Notes: generated by a model not told the origin, from the letters alone. Positions 1-8,198 are shown, numbered from the stretch's first letter. The stretch: DNA of 20,319 nt from CAYSBE01 sp964429245 (GCA_964429245.1 CAYSBE010000045.1:1-20319), one strand, 5' to 3'. Translations and numbers: made by a program.

Positions 1-18
1 AATTAGTCCTATTTGCAT

Positions 19-51
19 AAAAAATCCCACTTTCTGTTGAGAAAGCGGGAT
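19..51 (-). terminator. Rho-independent terminator of ndk
   Basis: An inverted repeat (24-34 with 41-51, six-base loop) lies just downstream of the ndk stop codon. Read on the minus strand it forms an 11-bp stem with one G-U wobble and is followed by five T residues (23 down to 19). On the plus strand the wobble would be an A-C mismatch, so the structure suits the minus transcript, in agreement with the ndk direction. Confidence 0.85.
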
Positions 52-77
52 GTTGTAATTCTGTTTTTTATGACTGC

Positions 78-497
78 TTAGAATCGCTCAAAGCTGCTAA
101 AGAAGAAGCTTGCTTCGCGAGCGGCATTTTCATCGCTGTCGCTGCCGTGTATGGCATTGGCGTCAATGGATTTTGCATATAAGTTACGAATGGTACCGGC
201 ATCAGCTTTAGCAGGGTCGGTAGCTCCAATAATGGTTCTGAAATCTGCTACTGCATTGTCTTTCTCAAGCACAGCTGCCACTATAGGTCCTGAGGTCATA
301 AAGGCAACCAACTCGCCAAAGAAAGGGCGTTCGCGGTGTATGTCGTAAAACTCACCGGCTTTTTCCTCGCTCAAGCGGGTGTACTTCATGGCTTTAATTT
401 TGAAGCCTTTTTGAATAATATGGTCAATAATTTTTCCGGTGTGTCCGTTTGCTACTGCATCCGGTTTAATCATGGTAAAAGTGATTTTTCCGCTCAT
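78..497 (-). CDS. ndk: Nucleoside diphosphate kinase
   Basis: This cytosolic enzyme transfers the gamma phosphate of ATP to nucleoside diphosphates through a phosphohistidine, balancing NTP and dNTP pools. The 139-residue product has the usual family length. It shows the N-terminal TMIKPDAV strand, the RPFF segment and the active-site motif NAIHGSDS with the catalytic histidine at residue 117. I chose the ATG at 495-497 (MSGKITFTMIKPD) rather than an ORF start eight codons upstream, because a TATCTTTG promoter-like element at 519-526 overlaps that upstream start and family members begin near this point. The gene follows the DUF4175 gene on the same strand with a 66-base gap and is closed by its own terminator. 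Identification is secure. Confidence 0.97.
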   Translation of the reverse strand: MSGKITFTMIKPDAVANGHTGKIIDHIIQKGFKIKAMKYTRLSEEKAGEFYDIHRERPFFGELVAFMTSGPIVAAVLEKDNAVADFRTIIGATDPAKADAGTIRNLYAKSIDANAIHGSDSDENAAREASFFFSSFERF

Positions 498-518
498 GTT
501 GTTTGTAAATTTGGCGGG

Positions 519-526
519 CAAAGATA
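519..526 (-). promoter_or_regulatory. Candidate -7 element for ndk (TATCTTTG)
   Basis: TATCTTTG on the minus strand matches the Bacteroidota -7 consensus TAnnTTTG exactly and sits 21 bases before the ndk ATG, leaving a short leader. I do not see a TTTG or TTG -33 element at the expected 19-21 base spacing, so ndk may also be read from the upstream DUF4175 gene. Confidence 0.45.
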
Positions 527-563
527 GAATAATCGGAACAATTACAGCACGATATATTTTATT

Positions 564-3500
564 TTACGGAGTGCTTATTTTATTGAAGTAGTCTTTCACC
601 TTTTGGCGATAGTAGGGCTGCATTTCAGTCGGAATGGTTTGTAAAAGCTCGGTTTCTTTTTGCTTTTGTTTAAAGTAGGGCGAAAAATCAGGAGGAGTTG
701 TTTTGTTTTTCTCTTTCGCCTGCTCGGCCTCGCGTTTTTTATCTTGTTCGCGTTGTTTTTCGGCTTTTTCCGACTCCAGCATGCGGGTCATGATTTCTTG
801 TTGTCTTTGTATCATCTCCGAGCTCAGTTGTTTGTTGTACAAGTCTTTTTCAGTTTGCTCCATCATGCGCTGCATTTCCTGCATGGCTTTATTACCACCC
901 ATGCCTTCTTTTTCCTTGGCGCCCATCTCGTTCATCAGTTTTTGCATTTGCTGCCTGATGGCTTGTTGTTGGGCTGCCATGCGGGCAAAATCCTGGCTGC
1001 TCATGCCCCCTTGTTGTTCGCCTGGTTTATTGCCCCCCTGCTGTTGTTGCTTGTTTAGTCCTTCGCGCAGTTGTTTGTTTAGCTCTTCCTGCATTTTTTT
1101 TAAGTCGCCCATACCTTTTTGCGGTTGTTTGCCGCTGTTGCCTTTTCCTTTTCCGGGTTTGTTTTTCCCTCCTTTTTTGCCACTGTTGGCCTGCATCTCC
1201 ATTTGCATTTGCTTGAGTATTTCACTCATCATTACTCCCAGGTTATTGGCGCTGGTCATGGCACTTTGCTGCCTGTAGCGTACCTCTCCAAAATTGCGTT
1301 GCGAATAGGCACTCACGGTGCGGTCAAGGTTTTCGCGCATTTTGGTTACCTCACGGTTGATAAACGAACTGATCTGTGGAACTCGCTTGCTCAATGCCTG
1401 TAAGCTATCTTCAATTATTTTTGCATTATCACTTATGTTTTTTTGCTCTTTGGCCGCTTCTACAAATTGCGGACTATACCCGTTTATGGCACTCATTTTA
1501 TCCATTAAGGCTTCTTGGTCTTTAGATAATTGAATAGTATTTTCAAGTATTTCGCGCAAAGCTTCTGCATTTATTTCATCATCTTTTTCTTTCTCACTTT
1601 CTCTACCTTCTTGAAGCTTTTCACTCATCTCTTCCATTTTTTGAGCCGCTTCTTTTTGTTTCTGAGCCGCTTTTTCAGGTTTGTTTTTTTCTAGTTCGTC
1701 ACTGCTTTCTTGTTGTTTTTCTTCCACACTTTTTTCTTCTTGTTTGGTATCGGCTATTTCATTTGGTTGCTCTAGTTTTTCATTTTCTTTTCGAAGTTCT
1801 TCTGCCTTTTTTTGCCATTCAGAAAATGCTTCATTTAGTTTCTCCTGTTCTTTTTTAATTTCATCAAGCTGTTGCTTTTTTTCTTCTTTATTCAGTTTGT
1901 TATCGTTTTGGAGTTTTTCTGTTTTTTCGGACAGTTGTTTTTGTTTTTCTTTTATCTCATCCAATTTGTTAATAGATTCATCCAACTTTTTTTCTACCTC
2001 CATTTGCTTGAATTGTTCCAACATGCGGTCTAGTTCTTTCTCCACGTCCTTATTGTTCATCTGCAGCTTATCCAATTCCTTTTTTATTTGGTCTTTATTT
2101 TGGTTATTCAGCATTTGCTGTGTTTGTTGGATGAGTTTTTTTAGTTCATCACTTAGCAACTCTTCAAACAGTTTGTCAATCTGTTTTTGTTTTTCAAGCA
2201 ACTCTTCTGATTGTTTGTTAAACTCTTCTTCCTTTTTCACATTTTCTTTTTGCTGTTGCTTAATTTGCTCCATCTTTTTTTGCAATTGTTTTTGGCGTTC
2301 GAGCAGCTGTTCAAGCTTCTTTTTCTCTTCCCAGGTTAGTTCCTTTTTTTCTGCCATTTTCTGATCCAGCTCTTTCATTTCACGTTGCAATTTTTTGGCT
2401 TCCAACATGGCAGCTTCCATTTCTTTGGTAAGTTTTTGTGCGGCATTATCCCTGCGTTCAAGTAGTTCTTCCATGCTTGGTGCTTTGTGCAGCATCACCT
2501 GGGAGCGGCTTGATTTGGCACCTCGCACACCATCATTGTCCCACACTTCAAAGAAATATTCTACCTCTTCACCAGGAGCTATTTGAATCGTATTCAAATC
2601 AAATTCGTAATAAAAACGATGTTGAAGTTCATTTGAAGGGACGAGAATGGTGCGCGCTTCCTTTTTATTTAGCCGTTCCTTATCGTCTGATTTGAGGATG
2701 TGGTAATTAAAGGTAAGTCGGCTTAGACCATAGTCGTCTTGAATTTCTCCGGCAAAATAATTCACTTTGTTACCAAGGCTATCAGCTTGTTCAGCAACAT
2801 CAATTTTCGGGTATTCATCTGCAATGATTTGCACAGTGTATTGCATCGAATCATTTTGGCCGTTGTTGGGATGATGGAGTAAAATTTGATATGTAGCACT
2901 TTCCCGAAGTTGCTTTTTTAGGCTGTATTGTTTGTCGGATAGTTTTTGGGCATCAGCTGACTTTCCATTAAAAACAAAATCAACCGAACCGGTATGGTTG
3001 GCAAAAAGGGTCCATGTGGCTTGTGTTCCGTATGGCACCACAATATCAGATGGACTGGTAAGCAGTTCGCTTTTTTTGCGTGTGTATGCCGGGTACACCA
3101 ATTTTAACTGCCATTGCTGCATTACAGGAATAGCAGCCACTTTTAGTTCAAATTGTTGCGACTCATAGCCACTGCCAACGAGTAGAAAAGGAATATTCTT
3201 TCGCACATTTCTGAACGTGTAGCGATAGGTATGCTTGTTTTCCTTTTGCATAAGGTATCGGTTGCCTTCAATCACCAACGATACATCTTCGGGAAGTGCT
3301 TTTCCTACTACATCAACTTGCAACTCGAAATCTGTGTACTCTTCAGCTGTTAGCGAATCATTTAAGATATGAAACGAAAAAGGAGCAGGAGCAGGAAAAT
3401 GGGCATTATAATGTACAATTCTGTTTGGCGTATCATTAATAAGTTCAGGTTCAAAAATATATACAACCAATAACACCAATAATGGAATCAATCCATATGG

Positions 3501-3959
3501 GGCATAGCGTTTGTTTTGTTTAAAATCGATTGCCTCGTCAAAAGCAAAAGGTTTTAAATTTTGGGTTTTTTGATCAATAGCGGCAAGCAAAAATGCATTA
3601 CCTGACAAGGCTTGTTTTTGAAGTTGAAGGGTATTGATAATTTTATCGCCAACTTGGTGGAAATGCTTTCCGATTAAATCAGCTGCTTCTTCATGTGACA
3701 AGCGTTTGCCCATTTTTAGTAAGCCTGATAACGGAATAAATAAAAACCGATAGGCCAACACAATTGTGCAACTTAAAAATGTATAAAACAAAACGGTACG
3801 CACGCTACTGTTGTATCTTCCAAAATGCTCAAGGGCAGCTACAAGTAAAAAAGTGACTATCAACAAGCCTATAAAGAATATAGACCCACGTATAAGCAGA
3901 TTTTTGTAATACTTACGAATGAATACTTCGAGTTTTTGTAAGAGCTCGTTTTGTGCCAT
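564..3959 (-). CDS. DUF4175 family membrane protein with long coiled coil
   Basis: The 1131-residue protein has the architecture of the Bacteroidota DUF4175 family, which has no established function. Three hydrophobic segments lie at about residues 25-43, 55-75 and 156-170. A beta-rich, apparently extracytoplasmic part (about 180-500) follows and ends in the family-typical YFFEVWDNDGV...KSSRS stretch. Then comes a very long K/E/Q-rich heptad region (about 505-770), a less charged helical part with arginine-rich stretches, a Gly/Lys/Gln/Met-rich low-complexity stretch (about 950-1050) and a C-terminal MQPYYRQKVKDYF motif. The start is the ATG at 3957-3959; a TTG two codons upstream also keeps the frame. 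A TACATTTG box lies 11 bases before the ATG. The coiled coil produces many long shadow ORFs on the plus strand, which are not genes. Membership of the family is recalled from its layout, not searched. Confidence 0.85.
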   Translation of the reverse strand: MAQNELLQKLEVFIRKYYKNLLIRGSIFFIGLLIVTFLLVAALEHFGRYNSSVRTVLFYTFLSCTIVLAYRFLFIPLSGLLKMGKRLSHEEAADLIGKHFHQVGDKIINTLQLQKQALSGNAFLLAAIDQKTQNLKPFAFDEAIDFKQNKRYAPYGLIPLLVLLVVYIFEPELINDTPNRIVHYNAHFPAPAPFSFHILNDSLTAEEYTDFELQVDVVGKALPEDVSLVIEGNRYLMQKENKHTYRYTFRNVRKNIPFLLVGSGYESQQFELKVAAIPVMQQWQLKLVYPAYTRKKSELLTSPSDIVVPYGTQATWTLFANHTGSVDFVFNGKSADAQKLSDKQYSLKKQLRESATYQILLHHPNNGQNDSMQYTVQIIADEYPKIDVAEQADSLGNKVNYFAGEIQDDYGLSRLTFNYHILKSDDKERLNKKEARTILVPSNELQHRFYYEFDLNTIQIAPGEEVEYFFEVWDNDGVRGAKSSRSQVMLHKAPSMEELLERRDNAAQKLTKEMEAAMLEAKKLQREMKELDQKMAEKKELTWEEKKKLEQLLERQKQLQKKMEQIKQQQKENVKKEEEFNKQSEELLEKQKQIDKLFEELLSDELKKLIQQTQQMLNNQNKDQIKKELDKLQMNNKDVEKELDRMLEQFKQMEVEKKLDESINKLDEIKEKQKQLSEKTEKLQNDNKLNKEEKKQQLDEIKKEQEKLNEAFSEWQKKAEELRKENEKLEQPNEIADTKQEEKSVEEKQQESSDELEKNKPEKAAQKQKEAAQKMEEMSEKLQEGRESEKEKDDEINAEALREILENTIQLSKDQEALMDKMSAINGYSPQFVEAAKEQKNISDNAKIIEDSLQALSKRVPQISSFINREVTKMRENLDRTVSAYSQRNFGEVRYRQQSAMTSANNLGVMMSEILKQMQMEMQANSGKKGGKNKPGKGKGNSGKQPQKGMGDLKKMQEELNKQLREGLNKQQQQGGNKPGEQQGGMSSQDFARMAAQQQAIRQQMQKLMNEMGAKEKEGMGGNKAMQEMQRMMEQTEKDLYNKQLSSEMIQRQQEIMTRMLESEKAEKQREQDKKREAEQAKEKNKTTPPDFSPYFKQKQKETELLQTIPTEMQPYYRQKVKDYFNKISTP

Positions 3960-3969
3960 GTTCAATCAA

Positions 3970-3977
3970 CAAATGTA
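3970..3977 (-). promoter_or_regulatory. Candidate -7 element for the DUF4175 gene (TACATTTG)
   Basis: TACATTTG on the minus strand is an exact match to TAnnTTTG, in the 183-base divergent gap between the DUF4175 gene and the PurF-like gene. No -33 element is visible at the right distance and the leader would be only a few bases long, so the call is tentative. On the plus side of the same gap, TATTTTCG at 4119-4126 is a 7/8 match facing the PurF-like gene. I see nothing else in the gap. Confidence 0.3.
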
Positions 3978-4142
3978 GCATATAAACGGATGAAAATGTA
4001 TGTGCAGTATGTAAAGAAATAGCAGCCATGGCTATCACAGCAATGAGAAAGAAAATGAAATACATAAATCATTGATTGGCAGGGCAATTTGAAAAACTAA
4101 AAATGTGATGCTTTTGCCTATTTTCGCACCTCACAATTTTTT

Positions 4143-6038
4143 ATGAGTGACCCGATAAAACACGAATGCGGTATTGCATTCATCCGATTGCTTCAACCAC
4201 TGTCTTATTATCAGCAAAAGTATGGATCAGCTATGTATGGCCTTAAAAAGTTGTACTTGTTAATGGAAAAACAACATAACCGCGGGCAAGATGGTGCCGG
4301 ATTGGGTGTTGTAAAACTAGATCCCAAACCTGGCGAACCATACATTTATCGCAGAAGAGCAAATGGCAGCGGAGCTATTTCCGAGATTTTTGGGAAGGTG
4401 AGCAAAAAAATAAATGATTCGGTAAAAAAGGACGACCTTAAAGATGCTGATTTATTAAAAAGCAAAGCTCCATTTATTGGGGAAGTATTGTTGGGACACT
4501 TGCGATACGGAACTTATGGAGGAAGTGATACCAACCTTTGCCATCCGTTTATTCGTGAAAACAATTGGATGACAAGAAACCTTGTGTTGGCGGGTAATTT
4601 CAACATGACCAATGTAGATGAGCTGTTTAATGTACTCATTGAGTTGGGACAGCACCCGAGTGAAAAGGCGGATACCATAACCATGTTGGAAAAAATCGGG
4701 CATTTTTTGGATGAGGAAAACCAACGTCTTTTTTCTGAATTTAAACGCCAGAAAAAATCAAACGCAGAAATCACAGCACATATTTCATCAAATATCGACA
4801 TTCAAAGGATTTTGCAACGCGCACTTAGAGATGTAGATGGCGGCTATGTACTTTCCGGAATGATAGGAAATGGTGATGCATTTATAGTGCGTGACCCAAA
4901 TGGAATACGTCCATGTTTTTATTATCATGACAAAGAGGTGGTGGTAGCCACATCAGAAAGGCCAGCTATACAAACAGGATTCAATATATTAATTGATGAC
5001 ATAAAAGAATTAAAACCTGGTCATGCACTTATCATAAAAAAAGATGGAACGGTAAATGAAGTGCAGGTATTAAAACCCGGACAAAAATTGTCATGTACGT
5101 TTGAGCGCATATATTTTTCCAGAGGAAACGACAGGGATATTTATCTTGAACGTAAAAAATTAGGCTACCTCATTTCTGAGCGTGTATTAAAAACAATTAA
5201 CCACGACATTCAAAATTCAGTCTTTTCATATATCCCCAATACGGCAGCTACCGCATTTTATGGAATGATTGATGGCGTGCTTGATTATTTAAGCGAATAC
5301 AAGGCTTCACAAATATTAAAAATGGGCCCCAAGCCTGATAAGGAAAAACTAAAAGAATTGATTGCGTTAAAACCAAGGCGCGAAAAAATTGCCGTGAAGG
5401 ATGTGAAGCTTCGCACATTCATTACCGATGACGAACACCGCGAAGATATGGTAGCGCACGTATATGATGTTACTTATGGTTTAATCAAAAATCACCAAGA
5501 TACACTTGTAGTGATTGATGATTCGATTGTGAGGGGAACAACGTTAAGAACAAGTATTATCCGCATTCTCGACCGGTTGTTGCCAAAGAAAATTGTTATT
5601 GTTTCTTCCGCACCGCAAATTCGCTATCCCGACTGTTATGGGATTGATATGAGCCGTTTGAAAGACTTTATTGCTTTTCAGGCGATGTTGGCATTACTAA
5701 AGGATACCAACCAGGAATACATGTTGCAGGTGGTGTATGAAAAATGCAAGGCACAGGAAGCAGCGCCCAAAGAGAAAGCGGTTAATCATTTGAAGGAATT
5801 GTATGCATTGTTTACAGACGAGCAATTGGAAAAGAAAATTGCAACACTGCTTACTCCTGAAGATTGCAAAGCAGAAATTGAAATTATTTATCAAAGCATC
5901 AAGAATTTGCACAAGGCTTGTCCAAACCATAAAGGCGATTGGTATTTTAGCGGCAACTATCCAACACCGGGAGGGAATAAAGTAGTGAACAAAGCATTCA
6001 TTAATTTTATGGAAGGAAATAATGCACGCGCTTATTGA
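4143..6038 (+). CDS. PurF-like amidophosphoribosyltransferase paralogue (long Bacteroidota form)
   Basis: The 631-residue protein joins an Ntn-type glutaminase domain to a type I phosphoribosyltransferase domain, the layout of glutamine PRPP amidotransferase, the first committed enzyme of purine synthesis. The predicted nucleophile is Cys9 in KHECGIAF, so an eight-residue propeptide must be removed. Glutaminase motifs include RGQDGAG (47-53), GHLRYGT (118-124) and RDPNGIRP (250-257). The PRPP-binding signature VVIDDSIVRGTT is at about 456-467 with both aspartates intact. It is over 100 residues longer than E. coli PurF (505). The segment that is HNGN in classical PurF reads GNFN here (151-154). 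This looks like the second, divergent PurF-like protein that Bacteroidota often carry, so whether it performs the standard reaction is uncertain. LptB follows 29 bases downstream. Confidence 0.85.
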   Translation: MSDPIKHECGIAFIRLLQPLSYYQQKYGSAMYGLKKLYLLMEKQHNRGQDGAGLGVVKLDPKPGEPYIYRRRANGSGAISEIFGKVSKKINDSVKKDDLKDADLLKSKAPFIGEVLLGHLRYGTYGGSDTNLCHPFIRENNWMTRNLVLAGNFNMTNVDELFNVLIELGQHPSEKADTITMLEKIGHFLDEENQRLFSEFKRQKKSNAEITAHISSNIDIQRILQRALRDVDGGYVLSGMIGNGDAFIVRDPNGIRPCFYYHDKEVVVATSERPAIQTGFNILIDDIKELKPGHALIIKKDGTVNEVQVLKPGQKLSCTFERIYFSRGNDRDIYLERKKLGYLISERVLKTINHDIQNSVFSYIPNTAATAFYGMIDGVLDYLSEYKASQILKMGPKPDKEKLKELIALKPRREKIAVKDVKLRTFITDDEHREDMVAHVYDVTYGLIKNHQDTLVVIDDSIVRGTTLRTSIIRILDRLLPKKIVIVSSAPQIRYPDCYGIDMSRLKDFIAFQAMLALLKDTNQEYMLQVVYEKCKAQEAAPKEKAVNHLKELYALFTDEQLEKKIATLLTPEDCKAEIEIIYQSIKNLHKACPNHKGDWYFSGNYPTPGGNKVVNKAFINFMEGNNARAY

Positions 6039-6067
6039 TTTAAATTGCCTGAAATAATTTACACCAA

Positions 6068-6790
6068 ATGATTTTACGTACCGAACACTTAGTTAAAAAA
6101 TACAAAAAGCGTACTGTAGTAAATGATGTTTCTATTGAAGTAAAACAAGGGGAATGTGTTGGATTGCTTGGGCCAAATGGTGCCGGCAAAACCACCACAT
6201 TTTATATGACAGTAGGCATTGTGAAACCTGACGAAGGAAGGGTATTGCTGGATGATGACGATATCACACAGCTTGCCATGTACAAACGGGCACAAAAAGG
6301 TATCGGTTATTTGCCACAGGAAGCATCTGTTTTTAGAACATTAAGTGTAGAAGATAATATTAAAGCGGTATTGGAACTTACCAACCAAACACCAGCCCAA
6401 CAAAAAGAAAAGCTGGAAGAGTTGATGGAAGAATTTGGACTAAATCGGGTGCGAAATAACCTTGGAAACGTGTTGAGTGGAGGTGAGCGCAGGCGATGTG
6501 AAATAGCACGCGCACTTGCTGTTGGTCCAAAATTTATTTTATTGGATGAACCTTTTGCAGGCGTTGACCCGATTGCTGTTGAAGACATTCAGCAAATTGT
6601 AGCAAAACTTAAACACCGAAATATTGGGATACTCATTACCGACCATAACGTGCACGAAACCTTGAGTATTGTTGATAGGGCTTATTTGCTATTTGAAGGA
6701 AAAATGCTGAAAGCAGGTACTGCACGCGAATTGGCAGAAGATGAAATGGTGCGGAAGGTTTACCTGGGTCAAAATTTTGTTTTACGTTAA
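6068..6790 (+). CDS. lptB: LPS export ABC transporter ATP-binding protein LptB
   Basis: The 240-residue cytoplasmic ATPase powers LptFG, which extracts lipopolysaccharide from the inner membrane and pushes it along the Lpt bridge. All ABC motifs are intact: Walker A GPNGAGKTT (35-43), Q-loop Gln84 in LPQEASVF, signature LSGGE (136-140), Walker B FILLDEP (157-163) and the H-loop histidine in TDHNV (193). The EASVFRTLSV segment after the Q-loop is characteristic of LptB and carries the phenylalanine that in E. coli LptB (F90) contacts the coupling helices of LptF/G. The gene starts 29 bases after the PurF-like gene and 20 bases before a small lipoprotein gene on the same strand, so the three are probably cotranscribed. 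The partners LptF and LptG are not in this window. Confidence 0.95.
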   Translation: MILRTEHLVKKYKKRTVVNDVSIEVKQGECVGLLGPNGAGKTTTFYMTVGIVKPDEGRVLLDDDDITQLAMYKRAQKGIGYLPQEASVFRTLSVEDNIKAVLELTNQTPAQQKEKLEELMEEFGLNRVRNNLGNVLSGGERRRCEIARALAVGPKFILLDEPFAGVDPIAVEDIQQIVAKLKHRNIGILITDHNVHETLSIVDRAYLLFEGKMLKAGTARELAEDEMVRKVYLGQNFVLR

Positions 6791-6810
6791 TAAAAATCAG
6801 TAATTACAAC

Positions 6811-7020
6811 ATGAAAAAGTTTCTACAACTCACAGCTGTATTCGCAATGGTTGCAATAGCAGCATGCTCAGGAGAGCAAAAACCAGCAGAACAAAAACTA
6901 TCAACCGAAGAAGAAAAAGCGGTGGAGGAACGCATGCAAAAAGATCAGCAGGCAATGGATTCTTTAGAGAAAGCCATTATGGATCAAATTGATCAAGATA
7001 CAACAAGTATACCGATGTAG
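6811..7020 (+). CDS. Small putative lipoprotein, acidic and helical
   Basis: The 69-residue product begins with a short basic and hydrophobic signal (MKKFLQLTAVFAMVAIAAC) ending in a lipobox-like AIAAC, so Cys19 would be lipidated and the mature peptide would have about 51 residues. The mature part is Glu/Lys/Gln-rich, predicted helical, and has no motif I recognise. It starts 20 bases after lptB and ends directly at a strong hairpin, so it is the last gene of that transcript. A role in the envelope is inferred only from the lipobox and the position. The reading frame is supported by the signal peptide and by tight spacing, despite the small size. Confidence 0.8.
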   Translation: MKKFLQLTAVFAMVAIAACSGEQKPAEQKLSTEEEKAVEERMQKDQQAMDSLEKAIMDQIDQDTTSIPM

Positions 7021-7060
7021 AATAAGTAAGAGCAATCACTTGTGATTGCCTTTACTTATT
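7021..7060 (+). terminator. Hairpin terminator after the lptB/lipoprotein transcript
   Basis: Two 19-base arms (7021-7039 and 7042-7060) are complementary except for two central positions and are separated by a two-base loop; the inner part is GCAATCAC-TT-GTGATTGC. The hairpin begins on the base after the stop codon. The T-tract is poor, so it may act as a 3' stabiliser as well as a terminator. Confidence 0.7.
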
Positions 7061-7154
7061 AATTAGCAACAACAGTTTAAGTAAAAATTATTGCATGGTA
7101 ATCTGTGATAAATCTTTGTTATATAAATAATAAATTGTAAAATTGCGTGTTATC

Positions 7155-7172
7155 AATTGTAAATTTACAATT
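7155..7172. promoter_or_regulatory. Perfect 18-bp palindrome at the antitoxin start: probable autoregulatory operator
   Basis: AATTGTAAATTTACAATT is a perfect palindrome that ends on the base before the antitoxin ATG (7173-7175). Its half-site AATTGTAAA occurs again at 7133-7141, exactly 22 bases upstream, about two helical turns away. A 7/8 match to the -7 consensus (AATCTTTG, 7111-7118) lies upstream of both. Antitoxins of this family commonly bind palindromes in their own promoter, so this is the likely binding site. Binding itself is inferred. Confidence 0.65.
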
Positions 7173-7664
7173 ATGAAAACCAGAAATACAGTTTCAAAAG
7201 CACGCAAAATACAAACAAGTGTGGCGGGTTTTTCCCGAAAATCATTGCAGCCGGTAAAATATTCGCCTGAATGGGTGGTATTGCATACACAAAATACGCC
7301 CGAATACAAACTTCAGATTATTAAACGCATAAGAGTTGGTGTCAGTAAATCGGAATGGAAAGGTTTGATACAACATATCGGGGCAACAGAAAAAGAGCTT
7401 GAAAATGTGTTGCCTGCATCTATCAGCAGCATGCAAAAAAATACAGTATACAGCAAAGAAACTTCTGAACGTATTTATGAATTGGCTCGTCTGTTTGGGA
7501 TAGGTTATGAAGTATTTGATAATCATGACGACTTTAAAACATGGCTGATGACGGCTTCGCGGACATTGGGAAATAAAAAACCTTTTGACTTACTCGACAG
7601 CAGCTTGGGTTTTGAAATGGTTGAAAACGAAATATGGCGCATACGCTATAATGTATACAGCTGA
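7173..7664 (+). CDS. Xre/MbcA/ParS-type antitoxin (DUF2384 C-terminus)
   Basis: This is the predicted antitoxin of a type II pair; it should neutralise the RES toxin encoded next to it by direct binding and repress the operon. The 163-residue product has a basic N-terminal tail (1-45). A Xre-like helical region follows (about 48-95; KRIRVGVSKSEW...ENVLPAS). The C-terminal toxin-binding domain spans about 97-163 (ERIYELARLFGIG...DNHDDFKTWL...LGNKKPFDLLDSSLGFEMVENEI), which is typical of the MbcA/ParS family. I chose the ATG at 7173 over a TTG ten codons upstream because the TTG lies between the half-site and the palindrome. The stop codon overlaps the toxin start by one base (TGATG), implying translational coupling. 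Confidence 0.9.
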   Translation: MKTRNTVSKARKIQTSVAGFSRKSLQPVKYSPEWVVLHTQNTPEYKLQIIKRIRVGVSKSEWKGLIQHIGATEKELENVLPASISSMQKNTVYSKETSERIYELARLFGIGYEVFDNHDDFKTWLMTASRTLGNKKPFDLLDSSLGFEMVENEIWRIRYNVYS

Positions 7665-8128
7665 TGTTTGTTTACAGGGTAACTATCCTTAAATATAAGG
7701 CTGAAACACTAAGCGGCATAGGTGCTGAAAAGTTTGGCGCAAGATGGAATGAACCAGGAACCCGTGCCGTGTACTGTTCAGAAAATATTTCATTGGCGCT
7801 GCTCGAGTGGTATGTTCACTCTTCCAATATGGGAGTAATGCCAAAAGAAATTGGTGTAGCCAGAATTTATGTTCCCGATCATTTTAACATATTATCTTTA
7901 AAAACCTTGCCCGAAAACTGGAACAGCTATCCATACACTTCAGAAACCGCAAGTGTGTTTACGAAATTAGTGAAGCAACCGGATTTTTTTGCGTTGAAAG
8001 TACCCTCTTCTATTGTTGGCCTAGAACACAATATCATCCTCAACCCGATTTATCACGCTTTCGCGCAAGTTCGTGTTGAAGAGTTTATTCCCATACCCGT
8101 AGATAAAAGATTCATTAAGCACTTGTAA
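7664..8128 (+). CDS. RES-domain toxin (NAD+-degrading family)
   Basis: RES toxins deplete NAD+ (characterised members act as NAD+ phosphorylases or glycohydrolases), stopping growth when the antitoxin is lost. The 154-residue product covers the domain end to end. The three hallmark residues are visible: Arg27 in FGARWNEPGTRAVYCSE, Glu48 in SLALLEWY, and Ser115/Ser116 in LKVPSSIV, followed by the family-typical NIILNPIYHAF. The N-terminal MFVYRVT also fits the family start. It overlaps the antitoxin stop by one base and is followed by a terminator shared with the convergent isocitrate dehydrogenase gene. No inactivating change is seen, so the toxin is probably active and held in check by its partner. 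Phosphorylase versus hydrolase activity cannot be told from sequence. Confidence 0.93.
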   Translation: MFVYRVTILKYKAETLSGIGAEKFGARWNEPGTRAVYCSENISLALLEWYVHSSNMGVMPKEIGVARIYVPDHFNILSLKTLPENWNSYPYTSETASVFTKLVKQPDFFALKVPSSIVGLEHNIILNPIYHAFAQVRVEEFIPIPVDKRFIKHL

Positions 8129-8138
8129 GACATTTCGA

Positions 8139-8175
8139 AAAAAAAATGCCCCACACAATGTAGCATGGGGCTTTT
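8139..8175. terminator. Bidirectional terminator between RES toxin and isocitrate dehydrogenase
   Basis: A GC-rich stem (GCCCCA at 8148-8153 with TGGGGC at 8166-8171) has a 12-base loop. On the minus strand it is followed by a run of nine T residues (complement of 8138-8146), and on the plus strand by four T residues. It lies between two convergent genes and can serve both, more strongly the minus-strand one. Confidence 0.8.
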
Positions 8176-8198
8176 CTGAATCTATTGCAGTATGTTTT

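Noticed and set aside
660..2364. Several long plus-strand ORFs, some over 190 codons, rich in Ser/Phe/Cys/Leu
   Set aside because: They are antisense shadows of the K/E/Q-rich coiled coil of the DUF4175 gene; their composition mirrors the complementary codons and they have no start context.
564..3959. DUF4175 protein as an SMC-like or other ATPase
   Set aside because: There is a long coiled coil but no Walker A or B motif, and the N-terminus has membrane segments, which fits DUF4175 instead.
4028..4075. Tiny plus-strand ORF (15 residues, MAITAMRKK...) in the divergent gap before the PurF-like gene
   Set aside because: It is too short to support, with no ribosome-binding signal and no following regulatory hairpin suggesting a leader peptide.
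7088..7309. Minus-strand ORF of 73 codons across the antitoxin promoter
   Set aside because: It overlaps the palindrome and the antitoxin coding region and has no recognisable features.
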